DNA from: Aplidium turbinatum
Lineage: Eukaryota > Chordata > Ascidiacea > Aplousobranchia > Polyclinidae
Direction: 5' to 3'
Length of the DNA: 64,000 nt
Assembly (NCBI GenBank): GCA_918807975.1
Contig: OU964921.1
Span: 8,403,498-8,467,497 of the forward strand
Shown here: in pieces, positions 1 to 11,855 of the stretch
Position numbering within the stretch: the first letter of the stretch is position 1
Layout: each line of letters begins with the position of its first letter
The notes under the pieces: model-generated
What the model was told of the DNA's origin: nothing
The model's input: the letters and a program-made list of their open reading frames with translations, nothing else
Database searches by the model: none
Position numbers and translations under genes: made by a program

Positions 1-95
1 TAAAGGCATTTATGCAGAATAAAATTGATAGTGAAATGCAAAAGAAGCAAACTGCCAAACAAATCCAAAAACAAAATGGCATGATTGAAAAAAAA

Positions 96-240
96 TTGGG
101 TGCTGGTTTAGGATCGGCCGCCTAGGTTAGTGACGTCACAAAAATCTGTGACGTCATGCAAAAAACGCAACTACTTGTAGGAAGGGTGCAAAAACGCGGA
201 ATAGAAGTAAAAGCGGAAAGCCTATTGATTTTTAAATATT
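96..240 (+). repeat. Left terminal inverted repeat
   Basis: Matches 5848-5994 in inverted orientation with scattered differences. It holds two TGACGTCA palindromes (the CREB/ATF site) about 20 bp apart near 131-157; the right copy keeps one exact site (5936-5943) and a TGACGCCA variant. Confidence 0.75.
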
Positions 241-260
241 TGTGGGCATTATTATTGATC

Positions 261-3200
261 TAGCGCTAACTTAAACTGTTACTATTTTGTACCAATTCTC
301 AGCAATTGAATTTTTACAATAAAAATACTTGCTTTATTAACCTAACAACTTTCACGTTTATATGTTATCTACAAAACGAGCAATCGTGGTTCAGTATAAG
401 CCGCCCACAGTTTGCTGTGATCGATGAATACTGCCTCCACCAAATATGCTGTAGCTTTCTCATTTCTGCTCGGATTTTAACAATTTTACTATCGTTGGAT
501 GGCATTATGCTTCATCTACCCGAATGGATTAATTGCCCATCTAAAGTAGGCACTATAATTATGTAGCGCTAACTTAAACTTTACTATTTTGTACCAATTC
601 TCAGCAATTCAATTTTTACAATAAAAATACCAAACCAACACAAATTAAAAGAGTATGTCTTGGTTTATTAACCTAACAACTTTCACGTTTATATGTTATC
701 TACAAAACGAGAAATCGTTGTTCAAACGTAACCGCTCGACGAAGCTTTTTTCCAATGCATTTTTCAAGGCGATTCGATCGTGGTTCAGTATAAGCCGCCC
801 ACAGTTTGCTGTGATCGATGAATACTGCCTCCACCAAATATGCTGTAGCTTTCTCATTTCTGCTCGGATTCTAACAATTTTACTATCGTTGGATGGCATT
901 ATGCTTCATCTACTCGAATGGATTAATTGCCAATCTAAAGTAGGCATTACATTTATGTAGCGCTAACTTAAACTTTACTATTTTGTACCAATTCTCAGCA
1001 ATTCATTTTTTACAATAAAAATACCAAACCAACACAAATTAAAAGAGTATGTCTTGGTTTATTCATATGTTAACTTTCACATTTATATCTAATCAACAAA
1101 ACGAGCAATCGTTGTTCAAACGTAACCGCTCGACGAAGCTTTTTTCCAATGCATTTTTCAAGGCGATTCGATCGTGGTTCAGTATAAGCCGCCCACAGTT
1201 TCATGTGATCGATGAATACTGCCTCCACCAAATATGCTGTAGCTTTCTCATTTCTGCTCGGATTTTGACAATATTCCTATTGTTGGAAAGCATGATGCCT
1301 CACCTACCCGAATAGATTAATTGCCAGTCTAAAGTAGGCATTACATTTATGTAGCGCTAACTTAAACTTTACTATTTTGTACCAATTCTCAGCAATTCAT
1401 TTTTTACAATAAAAATATCAAACCAACACAAATTAAAAGAGTATGTATTGGTTTATTGATATGTTAACTGTCACATTTATATCTAATCCACAAAACGAAC
1501 AATCGTTGTTCAAACGTAACCGCTCGACGAAGCTTTTTTCCAATGCATTTTTCAAGGCGATTCGATCGTGGTTCAGTATAAGCCGCCCACAGTTTCATGT
1601 GATCGATCAATACTGCCTCCACCAAATATGCTGTAGCTTTCTCATTTCTGCTCGGATTTTGACAATATTCCTATCGTTGGAAAGCATGATGCCTCACCTA
1701 CCCGAATGGATTAATTGCCAGTCTAAAGTAGCCATTACATTAATGTAGCGCTAACTTAAACTTTACTATTTTGTACCAATTCTTAGCAATTCAATTTTTA
1801 CAATAAAAATACCAAATCAACACAAATTAAAAGAGTATGTCTTGCTTTATTACCCTAACAACTTTCACGTTTATATGTTATCTACAAAACGAAAAATCGT
1901 TGTTCAAACGTAACCGCCCAACGAAGCTTTTTTCCAATGCATTTTTCAAGGCGATTCGATCGTGGTTCAGTATGAGCCGCCCACAGTTTGCTGTGATCGA
2001 TGAATACTGCCTCCACCAAATATGCTGTAGCTTTCTTATTTCTGCTCGGATTCTAACAATTTTACTATCGTTGGATGGCATTATGTTTCATCTACCCGAA
2101 TGGATTAATTGCCAATCTAAAGTAGGCATTACATTTATGTAGCGTTAACTTAAACTTTACTATTTTGTACCAATTCTTAGCAATTCAATTTTTACAATAA
2201 AAATACCAAACCAACACAAATTAAAAGATTATGTCTTGGTTTATTTATATGTTAACTTTCACATTTATATCTAATCAACAAAACGAGCAATCGTTGTTCA
2301 AACGTAACCGCTCGACGAAGCTTTTTTCCAATGCATTTTTCAAGGCGATTCGATCGTGATTCAGTAGCCTACAAGCCGCCCACTGTTTGCAGTGATCGAT
2401 GAATACTGCCTCCACCAAATGTGTTGTAGCTTTCTCATTTCTGCTCGGACTTTAACAGTTTTACCATCGTTGGAAAGCACGATACTGCATCTATCCGATT
2501 AAATTGGTTGCAAGTTTAAAGTATGCATTATATTGACCTAGCGCTAACTGTTCCCGACAATTTTCACCAAATCAAACGTCATATAAAAACCGTTCAAGTC
2601 TACTGAATATTACGTCATGGAAATTCCTAAAGCATGTGCCAAAATTGCACCATCGTTCATAAGACCTGTTTGGGCCTGTTTAAACAGGAAATATTACATC
2701 AGCTTAAACACCTGTTGGAATGACTTCATAATTGTCTTTCATTTATTGCGTCACAGTTACTTTCTACGTGAATTTGAGATATTGATATCTATTCTGGTCA
2801 TTCGTAAAATGATTGTTTGAAAGTTGGCCGCACATTTAACTGTTGGCTTAGTGCTTGCTAGCTGGACAAAAGTTCCGTCTTTTATCCAAGTAATCTGTTG
2901 TGTAGTGACAGTTTAAGTGGTGTACGCGTTGCACCCCCTCGTTTTTTGGTAGCCGTGGGCTAATTTTTACAGAAATACACTGTTTGAAAAGAAGTTCAAG
3001 TGTGTGTTTCTTCGGTCATTATATGCAGACGAAAGGATCCGGGAACTTTAAGTTACAATTTTCCCACGAAGAGATTATGGTTTACCGCTGTGACCACTAA
3101 CTTAAACTTTACTATTTTGTACCAATTCTCAGCAATTCAATTGTTACAATAAAAATACCAAACTATCACAAATTAAAAGAGTGTGTCTTGCTTTATTAAC

Positions 3201-3557
3201 CTAACAACTTTCACGTTTATATGTTATCTACAAAACGAAAAATCGTTGTTCAAACGTAACCGCCCAACGAAGCTTTTTTCCAATGCATTTTTCAAGGCGA
3301 TTCGATCGTGGTTCAGTATGAGCCGCCCACAGTTTGCTGTGATCGATGAATACTGCCTCCACCAAATATGCTGTAGCTTTCTCATTTCTGCTCGGATTCT
3401 AACAATTTTACTATCGTTGGATGGTATTATGCTTCATCTACCCGAATGGATTAATTGCCAATCCAAAGTAGGCATTATATGTATGTAGCGTTAACTTAAA
3501 CTTTACTATTTTGTACCAATTCTCCGCAATTCATTTTTTACAATAAAAATACCAAAC
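261..3557 (+). repeat. Tandem array of a 394 bp unit, direct arm
   Basis: Units begin with TAGCGCTAAC-like sequence at 261 (internally shortened), 564, 958, 1352, 1746, 2140, 2539 and 3485 (partial). Spacing is exactly 394 bp for four consecutive steps. The unit at 2140 is 399 bp because of a 5 bp GCCTA insertion near 2366. The unit at 2539 is split by a solo LTR. Copies differ at scattered positions. Each full unit keeps a 101-codon frame on one strand and a shorter one (67-76 codons) on the other, but no known domain is visible and I do not call them genes. Confidence 0.9.
2549..3096. mobile_element. Solo LTR, copy 1 (LTR retrotransposon fossil)
   Basis: A 548 bp block starting TGTTCC and ending GACCA, flanked by a 5 bp direct repeat CTAAC (2544-2548 and 3097-3101). 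It interrupts a 394 bp unit exactly after CGCTAAC. It is alignable along its length with 36509-37075. TG...CA ends, a 5 bp duplication and no internal coding sequence make it a solo LTR left by recombination between two LTRs. It is younger than the array unit it interrupts. Orientation was not settled. Confidence 0.85.
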
Positions 3558-4239
3558 CAAAGTATTTTAAAAACTCTGAAAGAGGCCAGTGACACCCCTT
3601 TTTGGGGTTGGCAATGAGCATGTCTTGAAAAAAGATTACTGCTTATAGTTTTTTTAAAACACTGGAGTGAAAACCACTTATAGTTTGTTTTTTTTTTAAA
3701 CTCTACGCATGGATCAAATGACTTCAAACTTGGTAACATGTAAGGGCTCTTGATAGCCCTCAATATGGGTAAACTAAAGTTTTCTCCCAGAACCATTGTA
3801 AAATTAAAGTAAGCGGTGTCTCATAACTGGACCAAAGTCACCCCATTCTACTTCTCGTATTAAAATAGGCGATGTTAAACTGCTTCAAGACGTAAAATTT
3901 GATGCTGTTAAGACTACTGATTTCTGCATCATTAAAGGGTTTCTATTGTTCAATCTTGAAAAGTGGTGCTGCTGCGTTTGGCTAAATGTGTAGCCTACTA
4001 TTTTTGCTTGACCAACTGAATCTTGACTTCAAAAACTGCGTAGGCCAAGCACATTGATCCAACATGTCTGGAATAATTAAAAATGTTCAAGCAAGATTCA
4101 ATTAAAGGGAATTAGTAAACACTTTTTGCCTATTGTCTGCTTATGGATATCATAGCTTAAGTCTGTTTGGAGTTCATGGTGTGGTCCAAATGTCATAGGC
4201 CTATCACTTTTGGAGTAATTGATGTTTTAATAGTAAAGT
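3558..4239. other. Unique spacer between the two array arms
   Basis: About 680 bp with no convincing coding sequence or recognisable repeat. It separates the direct and inverted arrays and would be the loop if the element folded back on itself. Confidence 0.6.
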
Positions 4240-5830
4240 TTAAATTAGCGTTAGATAAATGTAGGCTACTGTATACCTTGGACATGCAACCAATTGATTC
4301 AGGTAGATGCAGTATCGTGCTTTTCAACGATGGTAAAATTGTCAAAAAAGCTTCGTCGAGCGGCTACGTTTGAACAACGATTTCTCGTTTTTTAGATAAT
4401 ATATAAACGTGAAAGTTGTTAGGTTAATAAACCAAGACATACTCTTTTAATTTGTGTTGGTTTGGTATTTTTATTGTAAAAAATAAATTGCTGAGAATTG
4501 GTACAAAATAGTAAAGTTTAAGTTAATGCTACATAAATATAATGCATACTTTAGATTGGCAATTAATCCATTCGGGTAGATGAAGCATAATGCCATCCAA
4601 CGATAGTAAAATTGTTAGAATCCGAGCAGAAATGAGAAAGCTACAGCATATTTGGTGGAGGCAGTATTCATCGATCACAGCAAACTGTGGGCGGCTTATA
4701 CTGAACCACGATCGAATCGATTTGAAAAATGCATTGGAAAAAAGCTTCGTCGAGCGGTTACGTTTGAAAAACGATTGCTCGTTTTGTGGATTAGATATAA
4801 ATGTGAAAGTTAACATATGAATAAACCAAGACATACTCTTTTAATTTGTGTTGGTTTGGTATTTTTATTGTAAAAAATGAATTGCGGAGAATTGGTACAA
4901 AATAGTAAAGTTTAAGTTAACGCTACATAAATGTAATGCCTACTTTAGATTGGCAATTAATCCATTCGGGTAGATGAAGCATAATACCATCCAATGATAG
5001 TAAAATTGTTAGAATCCGAGCAGAAATGAGAAAGCTACAGCATATTTGGTGGAGGCAGTATTCATCGATCACAGCAAACTGTGGGCGGCTCATACTGAAC
5101 CACGATCGAATCGCCTTGAAAAATGCATTGGAAAAAAGCTTCGTTGGGCGGTTACGTTTGAACAACGATTTTTCGTTTTGTAGATAACATATAAACGTGA
5201 AAGTTGTTAGGTTAATAAAGCAAGACACACTCTTTTAATTTGTGATGGTTTGGTATTTTTATTGCAAAAATTGAATTGCTGAGAATTGGTACAAAATAGT
5301 AAAGTTTAAGTTAGCGCTAGGTCAATGTAATGCATACTTTAAACTTGCAACCAATTTAATCGGATAGATGCAGTATCGTGCTTTCCAACGATGGTAAAAC
5401 TGTTAAAGTCCGAGCAGAAATGAGAAAGCTACAACACATTTGGTGGAGGCAGTATTCATCGATCACTGCAAACAGTGGGCGGCTTATAGGCTACTGAATC
5501 ACGATCGAATCGCCTTGAAAAATGCATTGGAAAAAAGCTTCGTCGAGCGGTTACATTTGAACAACGATTGCTCGTTTTGTGGATTAGATATAAATGTGAA
5601 AGTTAACATATGAATAAACCAATACATACTCTTTTAATTTGTGTTGGTTTAGTATTTTTATTGTAAAAAATGAATTGCTGAGAATTGGTACAAAATAGTA
5701 AAGTTTAAGTTAGCGCTACATAAATGTAATGCCTACTTTAGACTGACAATTAATCCATTCGGGTAGATGAGGCATTATGCTTTCCAACGATAGGAAAATT
5801 GTTAAAATCCGAGCAGAAATGAGAAAGCTA
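4240..5830 (-). repeat. Tandem array of the 394 bp unit, inverted arm
   Basis: Inverted units end at about 4531 (internally shortened), 4925, 5319 and 5718, giving steps of 394, 394 and 399 bp, followed by a partial unit to about 5830. The 399 bp unit carries the same 5 bp insertion (seen as TAGGCTA near 5489) as the 399 bp unit of the direct arm, so the two arms share copies rather than having been amplified separately. Confidence 0.9.
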
Positions 5831-5847
5831 GGAGGCACTATTCACTA

Positions 5848-5994
5848 CAAATATTAAAAAATCAATAGCCTTTCCGCTTTTATTTCTGTTCCGCGTTTTT
5901 GCACCCTTTTTAAAAGTAGTTGCGTTTTTTTGCATGACGTCACACATTTTAATGACGCCACTGACCAAGGCGGCCGATGCTAAACCAGCACCAA
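5848..5994 (-). repeat. Right terminal inverted repeat
   Basis: Inverted partner of the left terminus. It reads into the frame that starts at 5977, so the start of that frame lies in repeat sequence. Confidence 0.75.
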
Positions 5995-6190
5995 AAATTG
6001 ATTGATGTGATGAATGCTGATAATTTTGAAAAAAATCTTGCTTATTTAACTGACATGTTTACGGAGTTAAATCATCTCAATTTATTATTACAAGGAAGAG
6101 ACAACACAATCATAGACTTCAAGGACATTATTAAAGGATTACCTATAGCTACAAAAACTGCTCTGTCTCCCTCTCTGCCTGTCACCACAA
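5977..6190 (+). pseudogene. hAT transposase fragment, ZBED5/SCAND3-like
   Basis: The frame includes N-L-A-Y-L-T-D-M-F and then L-N-L-L-L-Q-G-R-D-N-T-I, matching the conserved 'LAFLTDI...LN.LNL.LQGK..TI' block of ZBED5/SCAND3-type hAT transposases that precedes their C-terminal dimerisation region. Similarity fades after about 6150, so this is a fragment. It abuts the right end of the Foldback-like element; the rest of this hAT copy is not visible on the left side (1-95). Confidence 0.6.
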
Positions 6191-6456
6191 GTCGATACCT
6201 TGTCATGCAATGTGTTCGAAAAGCTTGTTTACTTACTTGCTTTTATAGCCACAGCAACATTAAATCAAGCCTAAAATGTATCAAGCTTTGTAATATGCAC
6301 CTTCTTACCCCCACATCAACAGAACACTGCACTCCCATCCCACCCATATCAGCTGTACGTGTGTTACGCAAAGCGTGCTAAAGCTTGAAGCAATCACTGC
6401 GAGCGTGTTGCCAGGACCCAGTTGTAGCGCCACCGAGTGGATCGCACAACCCCATT

Positions 6457-6850
6457 GGCACCGATATTAGTTTAATAATACATGTTATGATAACTTGCAT
6501 TGCGCTATTAGCATCAGGCCTGGATATTCACCGCATGCTCAATTGCTCATGGTGGCTTGTTAAATCAACTACCCAACATACACTTGCTTTACATTTAGCC
6601 TACTACAAAGGCTTTGTTAAAAAAAACAACGTAGTTTCAACTGTCTTTGCAAACAAGTATTCTTTAAATATGCCTTACGTAACATTTGCTAATTGTCTTC
6701 TGTGGCCAACTGTACCAGTTGCACTACAAAGCTTTCTACGATTTTAAAAAGAACCACATGTTTAAAGCACTACAAACGACCGCCCTGGTAGTGTCATGAG
6801 AATAAGGCGATCACTGCGAGCCTTTGTATCCCCTTCTCTAGATATCCCTG
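6457..6850 (+). repeat. Dispersed repeat R1, copy 1
   Basis: About 390 bp alignable with 51082-51480 in the same orientation, from ATTGGCAC to TCTAGATATCCCTG, with substitutions and small indels. There is no coding potential, terminal repeat or target duplication that I can see, so the class is unknown. Confidence 0.75.
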
Positions 6851-8126
6851 CTGCTGGCTACCGAAAGCTGTGCTATAGCATTTGGTAGCCTAGTTATGGT
6901 GTGTACCGTACCAAACATTAAGATCATGTTACAAGCTACTGCACATTTTGCAATATAGGCTAACAACTTCTGCTATTCCCTTTTATCCTAATCATAGGGC
7001 CTATAGCCTACAGTAGGCCCACACAAATTATCCCGTGGACACATTTTATACTTTGCAGCAGATTGTGATGCTATGAATGTGAAATTTACCTTTCGTTTCT
7101 TCTTGTTCAAGCTATTTCAATCAATTAATTATCTGTCTCACATTTCGACTTTCATGGCTAATAGCGGGAAAACGAACGAGTTGCCCAGCATTATCGCTAC
7201 CGTATATATCATCCTAAAATCGTTCCGGCGCCCCTCTATCTCAGGTGTATAAACTGCCTACAACAAGCTTTAATGAGACACTGGAAATAAGCTTAAATGA
7301 TAGTTCCAACGATCATGAAACAGAAGTTGCATAGCCTACGTGAAGAAAATTGTCTTGATTTTTCATAGGCCATTCTGTGAAAACTTGAAATATACGCCAA
7401 ACAAAATATTCCAAAGGAGCTCAAAAGCCGCCACTACTTAGCCTCGCCAAGCCCAAACCGTACAATAATAGCCTACCATAAGTACGCTAGCCAAGCTGGC
7501 AACCTTGATTGTTGATTGTGTTCATAAAGTCAGTCGAGCGTGACGATAATTCCACGATTGCTGAGTTGCATATCTATATGTAAGATATCTATGGTGCAAC
7601 CTATTTCATCCCCTGAACACTTTGTCCCCCGATATCGTCCCCTGAAAAGATTGAGAAAAAATACAACAGAGCCAAAGTCGCTGGTCGGAGTTGCCACAAA
7701 CATTTCAAAATTTCTCTTGATCTTTTCAGAGGACGAAATAAGTTGCATCCTCATGGAGGGTTAGGGTTAGAAATGTTTCTATTTTTAACCCAGGGTTAAG
7801 AATTAGGTTAGCGTTAGAAATGTTTCTATTTCTAACCCTAACCTTTAATAAAGATTCAACCTACTTCGTCCTCCGATTTCATGGGACGAAATAGGTTGCG
7901 TCCTTGCAACCAGAGCATTTGCTTTATAACAAAGGGGGAGGGGCTAGCTTTCTTTCAACAGTTTTAGTTAGTTAATGTTGCTTGTTTCTGCTTAATTAAA
8001 AATAAATAATTGACCATAAAGGAAGAGAAAATATCTACTTTTGACGAAGTTTGCTTAGCATGTATTGTTTTGTTTTTTTATATCAGTCATGTTTAAAATA
8101 GGTCACAGCATATTATTTATATGATA
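6851..8126. other. Non-coding stretch
   Basis: No gene found. Around 7600-7890 there are repeated 'GGACGAAATA(A/G)GTTGC' phrases and an imperfect palindrome built of TTAGGGTTAG-like and AACCCTAACC-like blocks (7757-7845), probably a decayed small inverted-repeat element. Confidence 0.5.
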
Positions 8127-9241
8127 ATATAGGGGGAGCAAGTCTTTTAGGCGCAGATAGTTAATAGGCGCCGGTCAAATAGGCGTGCACACTGTGGCGT
8201 CTGGATATTTAGGTGCGGAGCACTGTGGCGCCTGGGCATTTAGGTACTATTCCTAGTAAATTTTGCAGATTGTATCAACTTGGCATGTAGGGCAATGCTT
8301 TTCACACAAAATGTTGAATTGCACAGAAAAATATGTTTTGGCTTCCGTGAGTGAAGCTGCTTAAACCGGCAATGCTTTTTACACAAAATGTTTATATCAT
8401 ATTGAACAAAAAAATATGTCATGGCTTCCGTGAGTAAAGCTGCTTAAACCGGCAATGCTTTTTACACAAAATGTTTATTATATATATATTGAACAAAAAA
8501 TATGTCATGGCTTCCGTGAGTGAAGCTGCTTAAACCGGCAATACTTTTCACACAAAATGTTATATTGAACAGAAAAATATATTGTGTTTTAATGCGCGTG
8601 TTCGGCATATATTTGTTGTTAGTCAAGGTTTGTGTCGGCAAAAGCTTTATGAATAAATTAATTATTATTCAAGTTTCCGAACATAACTAAGTTCACTTTT
8701 AGTCAAGTAATAACTACACTAAACATCAGTAAAAAGTATACTGTAGCCTATACTCAAGCGGGTGGTAGGCTTGTGAAGAGTGACTTAGTTTTCCGTCAAA
8801 ACCCGGTCTAGGTTTAATAACGAACAAAGTCGCACCATTATGCTTGTAACTTCTAGCCAGGGTTCATATGCCCTATAGAAATGTATTCATGTAGTAGAAC
8901 AGATTAAGTAAAGTTCCATCTGGCTGCAACTGCAACCTGTGTTCAGGATGCATAGCAAATGTCCTGTGGAGAACTGGAGATGTGCTAATATCAAGAGTGG
9001 GAGAGCGTTGCCTCGCACCTCATCTCCACATGCGCATTAACAAAACAACATATTTCTGTTCAATATAACATTTCGTGTGAAAAGCATTGCCCTACATGCC
9101 AAGCTGATACAATCTGCAGACTTTACTAGAAATAGCACCTAAATGACCAGGCGCCACAGTGCTCCGCACCTAAATATCCAGACGCCACAGTGTGCGCGCC
9201 TATTAGACCGGCGCCAGTGCGCCTAAAAGACGTGGACCCAA
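8127..9241. mobile_element. Non-autonomous inverted-repeat DNA element
   Basis: About 230 bp at the left end (GTCTTTTAGGCGC, then CACTGTGGCG...TTTAGGTGCGGAGCACTG) matches the reverse complement of the right end up to about 9241. The inverted match includes the phrase GCATGTAGGGCAATGCTTTT next to the interior. There is no transposase. Target duplications are unclear, so no superfamily is assigned. Confidence 0.75.
8290..8590 (+). repeat. Internal tandem repeat, about 80-87 bp unit
   Basis: Repeats of a block containing CAATGCTTTTTACACAAAATG, ATATGTCATGGCTTCCGTGA and GCTGCTTAAACCGG, with steps of about 79, 82 and 87 bp from 8293. The unit boundary is formed by the sequence that also ends the element's inverted repeat, so the array probably grew from the inner edge of the terminus. 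Confidence 0.8.
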
Positions 9242-9503
9242 TAATGGCCAATATAGGCACTAAATGTTTTGCAGGATTTGAAGTTAAATGTAGCAATGAT
9301 GTTTTATGCAGCATATGCACACTTAAAATTTACAGTAAATGTTTTAAAGATGTGCCAGACTCCAGTAATCCGTTATTCTGATCGTGATCTCAAGGCTTCA
9401 TAAGTTTTGTTACCAATTTCATTGCTGATATCTTCGTTGGAACCAGTACCGTATGGTAATTTTTATCATTTACATACACAAGAATTGGATTGCTAAAGCA
9501 ATC

Positions 9504-10309
9504 ATGAGTGAAACTGATATATTCAATAGTGAGGAACCAAGTTCAGAGTGCATTGTGCCAATAACAGAAGTTAACGATTTCACTCCAGTTGTTTCCAATG
9601 AACTGGAAAGTTTTCGTGAGCAGTGGCAAACTGAAGTAGCTGAAAAACATCAGCAAAGTTTTGAAAGGAAAAAAGCAAAGCAATCAGAAGATCAAAAAAA
9701 AACTGACCAAGCAAAGCAACTCTTCCTTGAAGGAATCGAAAATGAAAGATGTGGGAAAATGCACCATGCTATAACATCATACCGCTTGGCAATGCAACTC
9801 GATCCTGAAGTTGAACAAAAAATGTCAGAAGCTGTTGATTTTCAACAAGCTCACACTGACGATGCTGTAGCACACCATGACGGTGAAACATCTCTCAGTT
9901 TAGTTGAAAAATTCAGTTCTCTTCAGTTGTCCAATGCCCAAGACCACGCTTTTGGTGTTATAATCACTTCTTTAAATATTACTCAACTTCCTTCTGAAAT
10001 TTTGTGCTATATTTTTCACTGGGTTGCCTCTTCCCACATGGATATGAAATCTGTTGAAGCGTTGTCACAAACTTGTCGAAAGTTGTATCTTTTTGCTCGT
10101 GATGATGCTTTGTGGCGTAGTGCCTGTGAACGCATTTGGGGAATTCATGGAAGTACAAAGGGGTTTCTTTCTTGGAGAGATATGTATATAAAAAGACCTC
10201 ATGTAAGCTTGGATGGAGTGTACATTAGTCAAGTCACATATTTTCGGAAGGGAGATCCTGCTGTTTTCAGCACCAATTTTCAACCGTTTCAATGTGTGGA
10301 GTATTACAG
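9504..10309 (+). CDS. FBXO9: FBXO9 (F-box only protein 9), coding exon 1
   Basis: Encodes residues 1-268 and part of 269 of a 425-residue F-box protein. FBXO9 is the substrate-binding subunit of an SCF (SKP1-CUL1-F-box) ubiquitin ligase; in vertebrates its reported targets include the TEL2/TTI1 factors of PI3K-like kinases. Residues about 67-103 form the TPR-like helix pair (AKQLFLEGIENERCG, YRLAMQLDP), and 160-212 the F-box (LPSEILCYIFHWV...LSQTCRKLY...WRSACERIWG), followed by the family signature RPHVSLDGVYIS and VEYYR. I chose the ATG at 9504 (A at -3, family-like acidic start) over an in-frame ATG at 9453. The exon ends TATTACAG before a GTATTT donor. The human protein has 447 residues, so this is a full-length orthologue. 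Confidence 0.93.
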
Positions 10310-11405
10310 GTATTTTAATAAAGATACACACTTAAGTTGTTAAGTTAGGCAGATATTACTGAATTGTTATTCCTTCACACATCTCAGCCTGTACGAACAT
10401 AATTATTAATTATGCCTATTAGGGTGGCTCATATATACGGGGGTAAAAGTTTAAACTGATTTTTTTTTCAGCTCTCAGGGTGTCAATTGGATACGATTGG
10501 TATAAAAATACTGCAGCCAAAATTTGATGCATTTTGATTGACCTTTACAGGTAGTCCAGAGGGGTGAAACTTTTGTAAAATCATGTTCAGGTGTAATTGC
10601 AGATAAAGATAAACGGCTATCAAATTTCAGCAAAAAAAGGCCCATTTCCAACATACTACGAGTAGCTCTTTCACTAGCTGCCATTACTCGTTTTTAGTAC
10701 TGTAATTAGGAATGACGACAATACCAGTAACAGTAGAGAGAGACCATAGACTAGAGATGCTAGAGATGAGAGAGACCATAGACCAACTGGCAAGGGAAAA
10801 TGGAGTAAGATGGTATGGACATGTGATAAGGAGGGAGGAAGGAAGTTTTCTTAGAAAGCCACTAGATCTAAAGGTGGATGGGAAGAGGAAACGCGGTCGT
10901 CCAAGAAGAACGTGGAAACAACAAGTGAAGGATGAATTTAAAAAAGTCGGATTGAAGGAGGAAGATGCAAGGGACAGGGTGAAATGGAGAAAAGGGATTA
11001 AAACAATTGCTGCGTGGAAACAATCGGCCACCCCCACTAGGGTGGAGTGAAATTCCTAAATCAAAAAAGTGTAGTTCTTAAAACCCGACAAATGGTCTAA
11101 AACCACCATAAAATTTGATTTTAGGGGGTTGCCACTTTTATTGTCCTGGCAACCGGCCACTAGGTGGTCTGAGAGGTCCCAATTTCTGAAAATAGCCATA
11201 ACTCCTGAACCAAACATTCTAGAAACACGTGGTGGGTCTCAAAAGATGCAGAACTATCAAGTTTCTATAAGTCCTAAAAGAAGTTTTTGGTCTAAATCCA
11301 CTAGAAAAAAAGTTATCTTAAAAACATCTATATTTTAGAGCAAGTGCAACCAAAAATAAAATGCATTTTTAATGTATGTAAATGAGCTAGTTCTTTTGAT
11401 CTAGA

Positions 11406-11844
11406 GCAGGGGTCACCAAAAATTTTTCTCTGAGGGCCGGATTGCTGCGAGATTAACAGCTGCGGGCCGGATACAAATTGCGAAAAGATATACAACTATT
11501 TAAAATCTCCATTGACTTGAATTGAGCACAATAAATAACAAAGTCAGCGGTGGAATAGCAAAGTTGTGATGAAAATCGAAACGTTGCTGGAAAAGTTATC
11601 CCCTGCTGTGATACACTACAGGGCATCGAGCTCTTGAAAAAACATTACATCTCCAAATTTGGCCTAGGCTGTCCCCATTTGTGGTGGCCTAACGATAAAC
11701 AGCAGCGTCAGTCCATTACAAAAAGTTTGGTAACTTTCTTCCTTAACAGTTGTAATGCAGCTGTTTTTCCGCAGCACGTGGCGGGCCGGATGAAATCAGT
11801 TTGCGGGCCGGTTCCGGCCCGCGGGCCGTAGTTTGGTGACCTCT
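11406..11844. mobile_element. hAT-type MITE nested in element B
   Basis: Ends GCAGGGGTCACCAAA and TTTGGTGACCTCT with GGGCCGG-rich subterminal blocks on both sides, flanked by a perfect 8 bp duplication GATCTAGA (11398-11405, 11845-11852). It is 439 bp long with no transposase. Ends of the CAGGGGTC(A)CC kind followed by GGGCCGG are typical of small hAT elements. It sits just upstream of element B's open frame at 11856. Confidence 0.88.
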
Positions 11845-11855
11845 GATCTAGAGGC

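Larger units (their letters stand above)
96..5994. mobile_element. Foldback-like DNA element with mirror-image tandem arrays
   Basis: The two ends form terminal inverted repeats of about 145 bp: TTGGGTGCTGGTTTAGGATC at 96 matches the reverse complement of the end near 5994 (TTGGTGCTGGTTTAGCATC), and the match runs on through the CGGCCGCC box, the TGACGTCA box and an AAAACGCGGAA stretch to about 240. Inside lie direct copies of a 394 bp unit (261-3557), a unique spacer (3558-4240) and inverted copies of the same unit (4240-5830). Long inverted repeats with internal tandem units are the layout of Drosophila Foldback and Galileo elements; that is an analogy of form, not a homology I can show. 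I see no transposase frame inside and no clear target duplication, so the superfamily is open and the exact outer edges are uncertain by a few bases. Confidence 0.7.

Noticed and set aside
6385-6747. 120-codon frame over R1 copy 1
   Set aside because: The second R1 copy does not keep the frame, so it is not constrained.
7757-7845. TTAGGGTTAG and AACCCTAACC blocks, telomere-like
   Set aside because: Only one or two imperfect hexamers on each side within an inverted pair; far too short for an interstitial telomere array.
8290-8590. CRISPR-like regular repeat
   Set aside because: Units are joined directly without unique spacers, and the sequence is inside a eukaryotic transposon.
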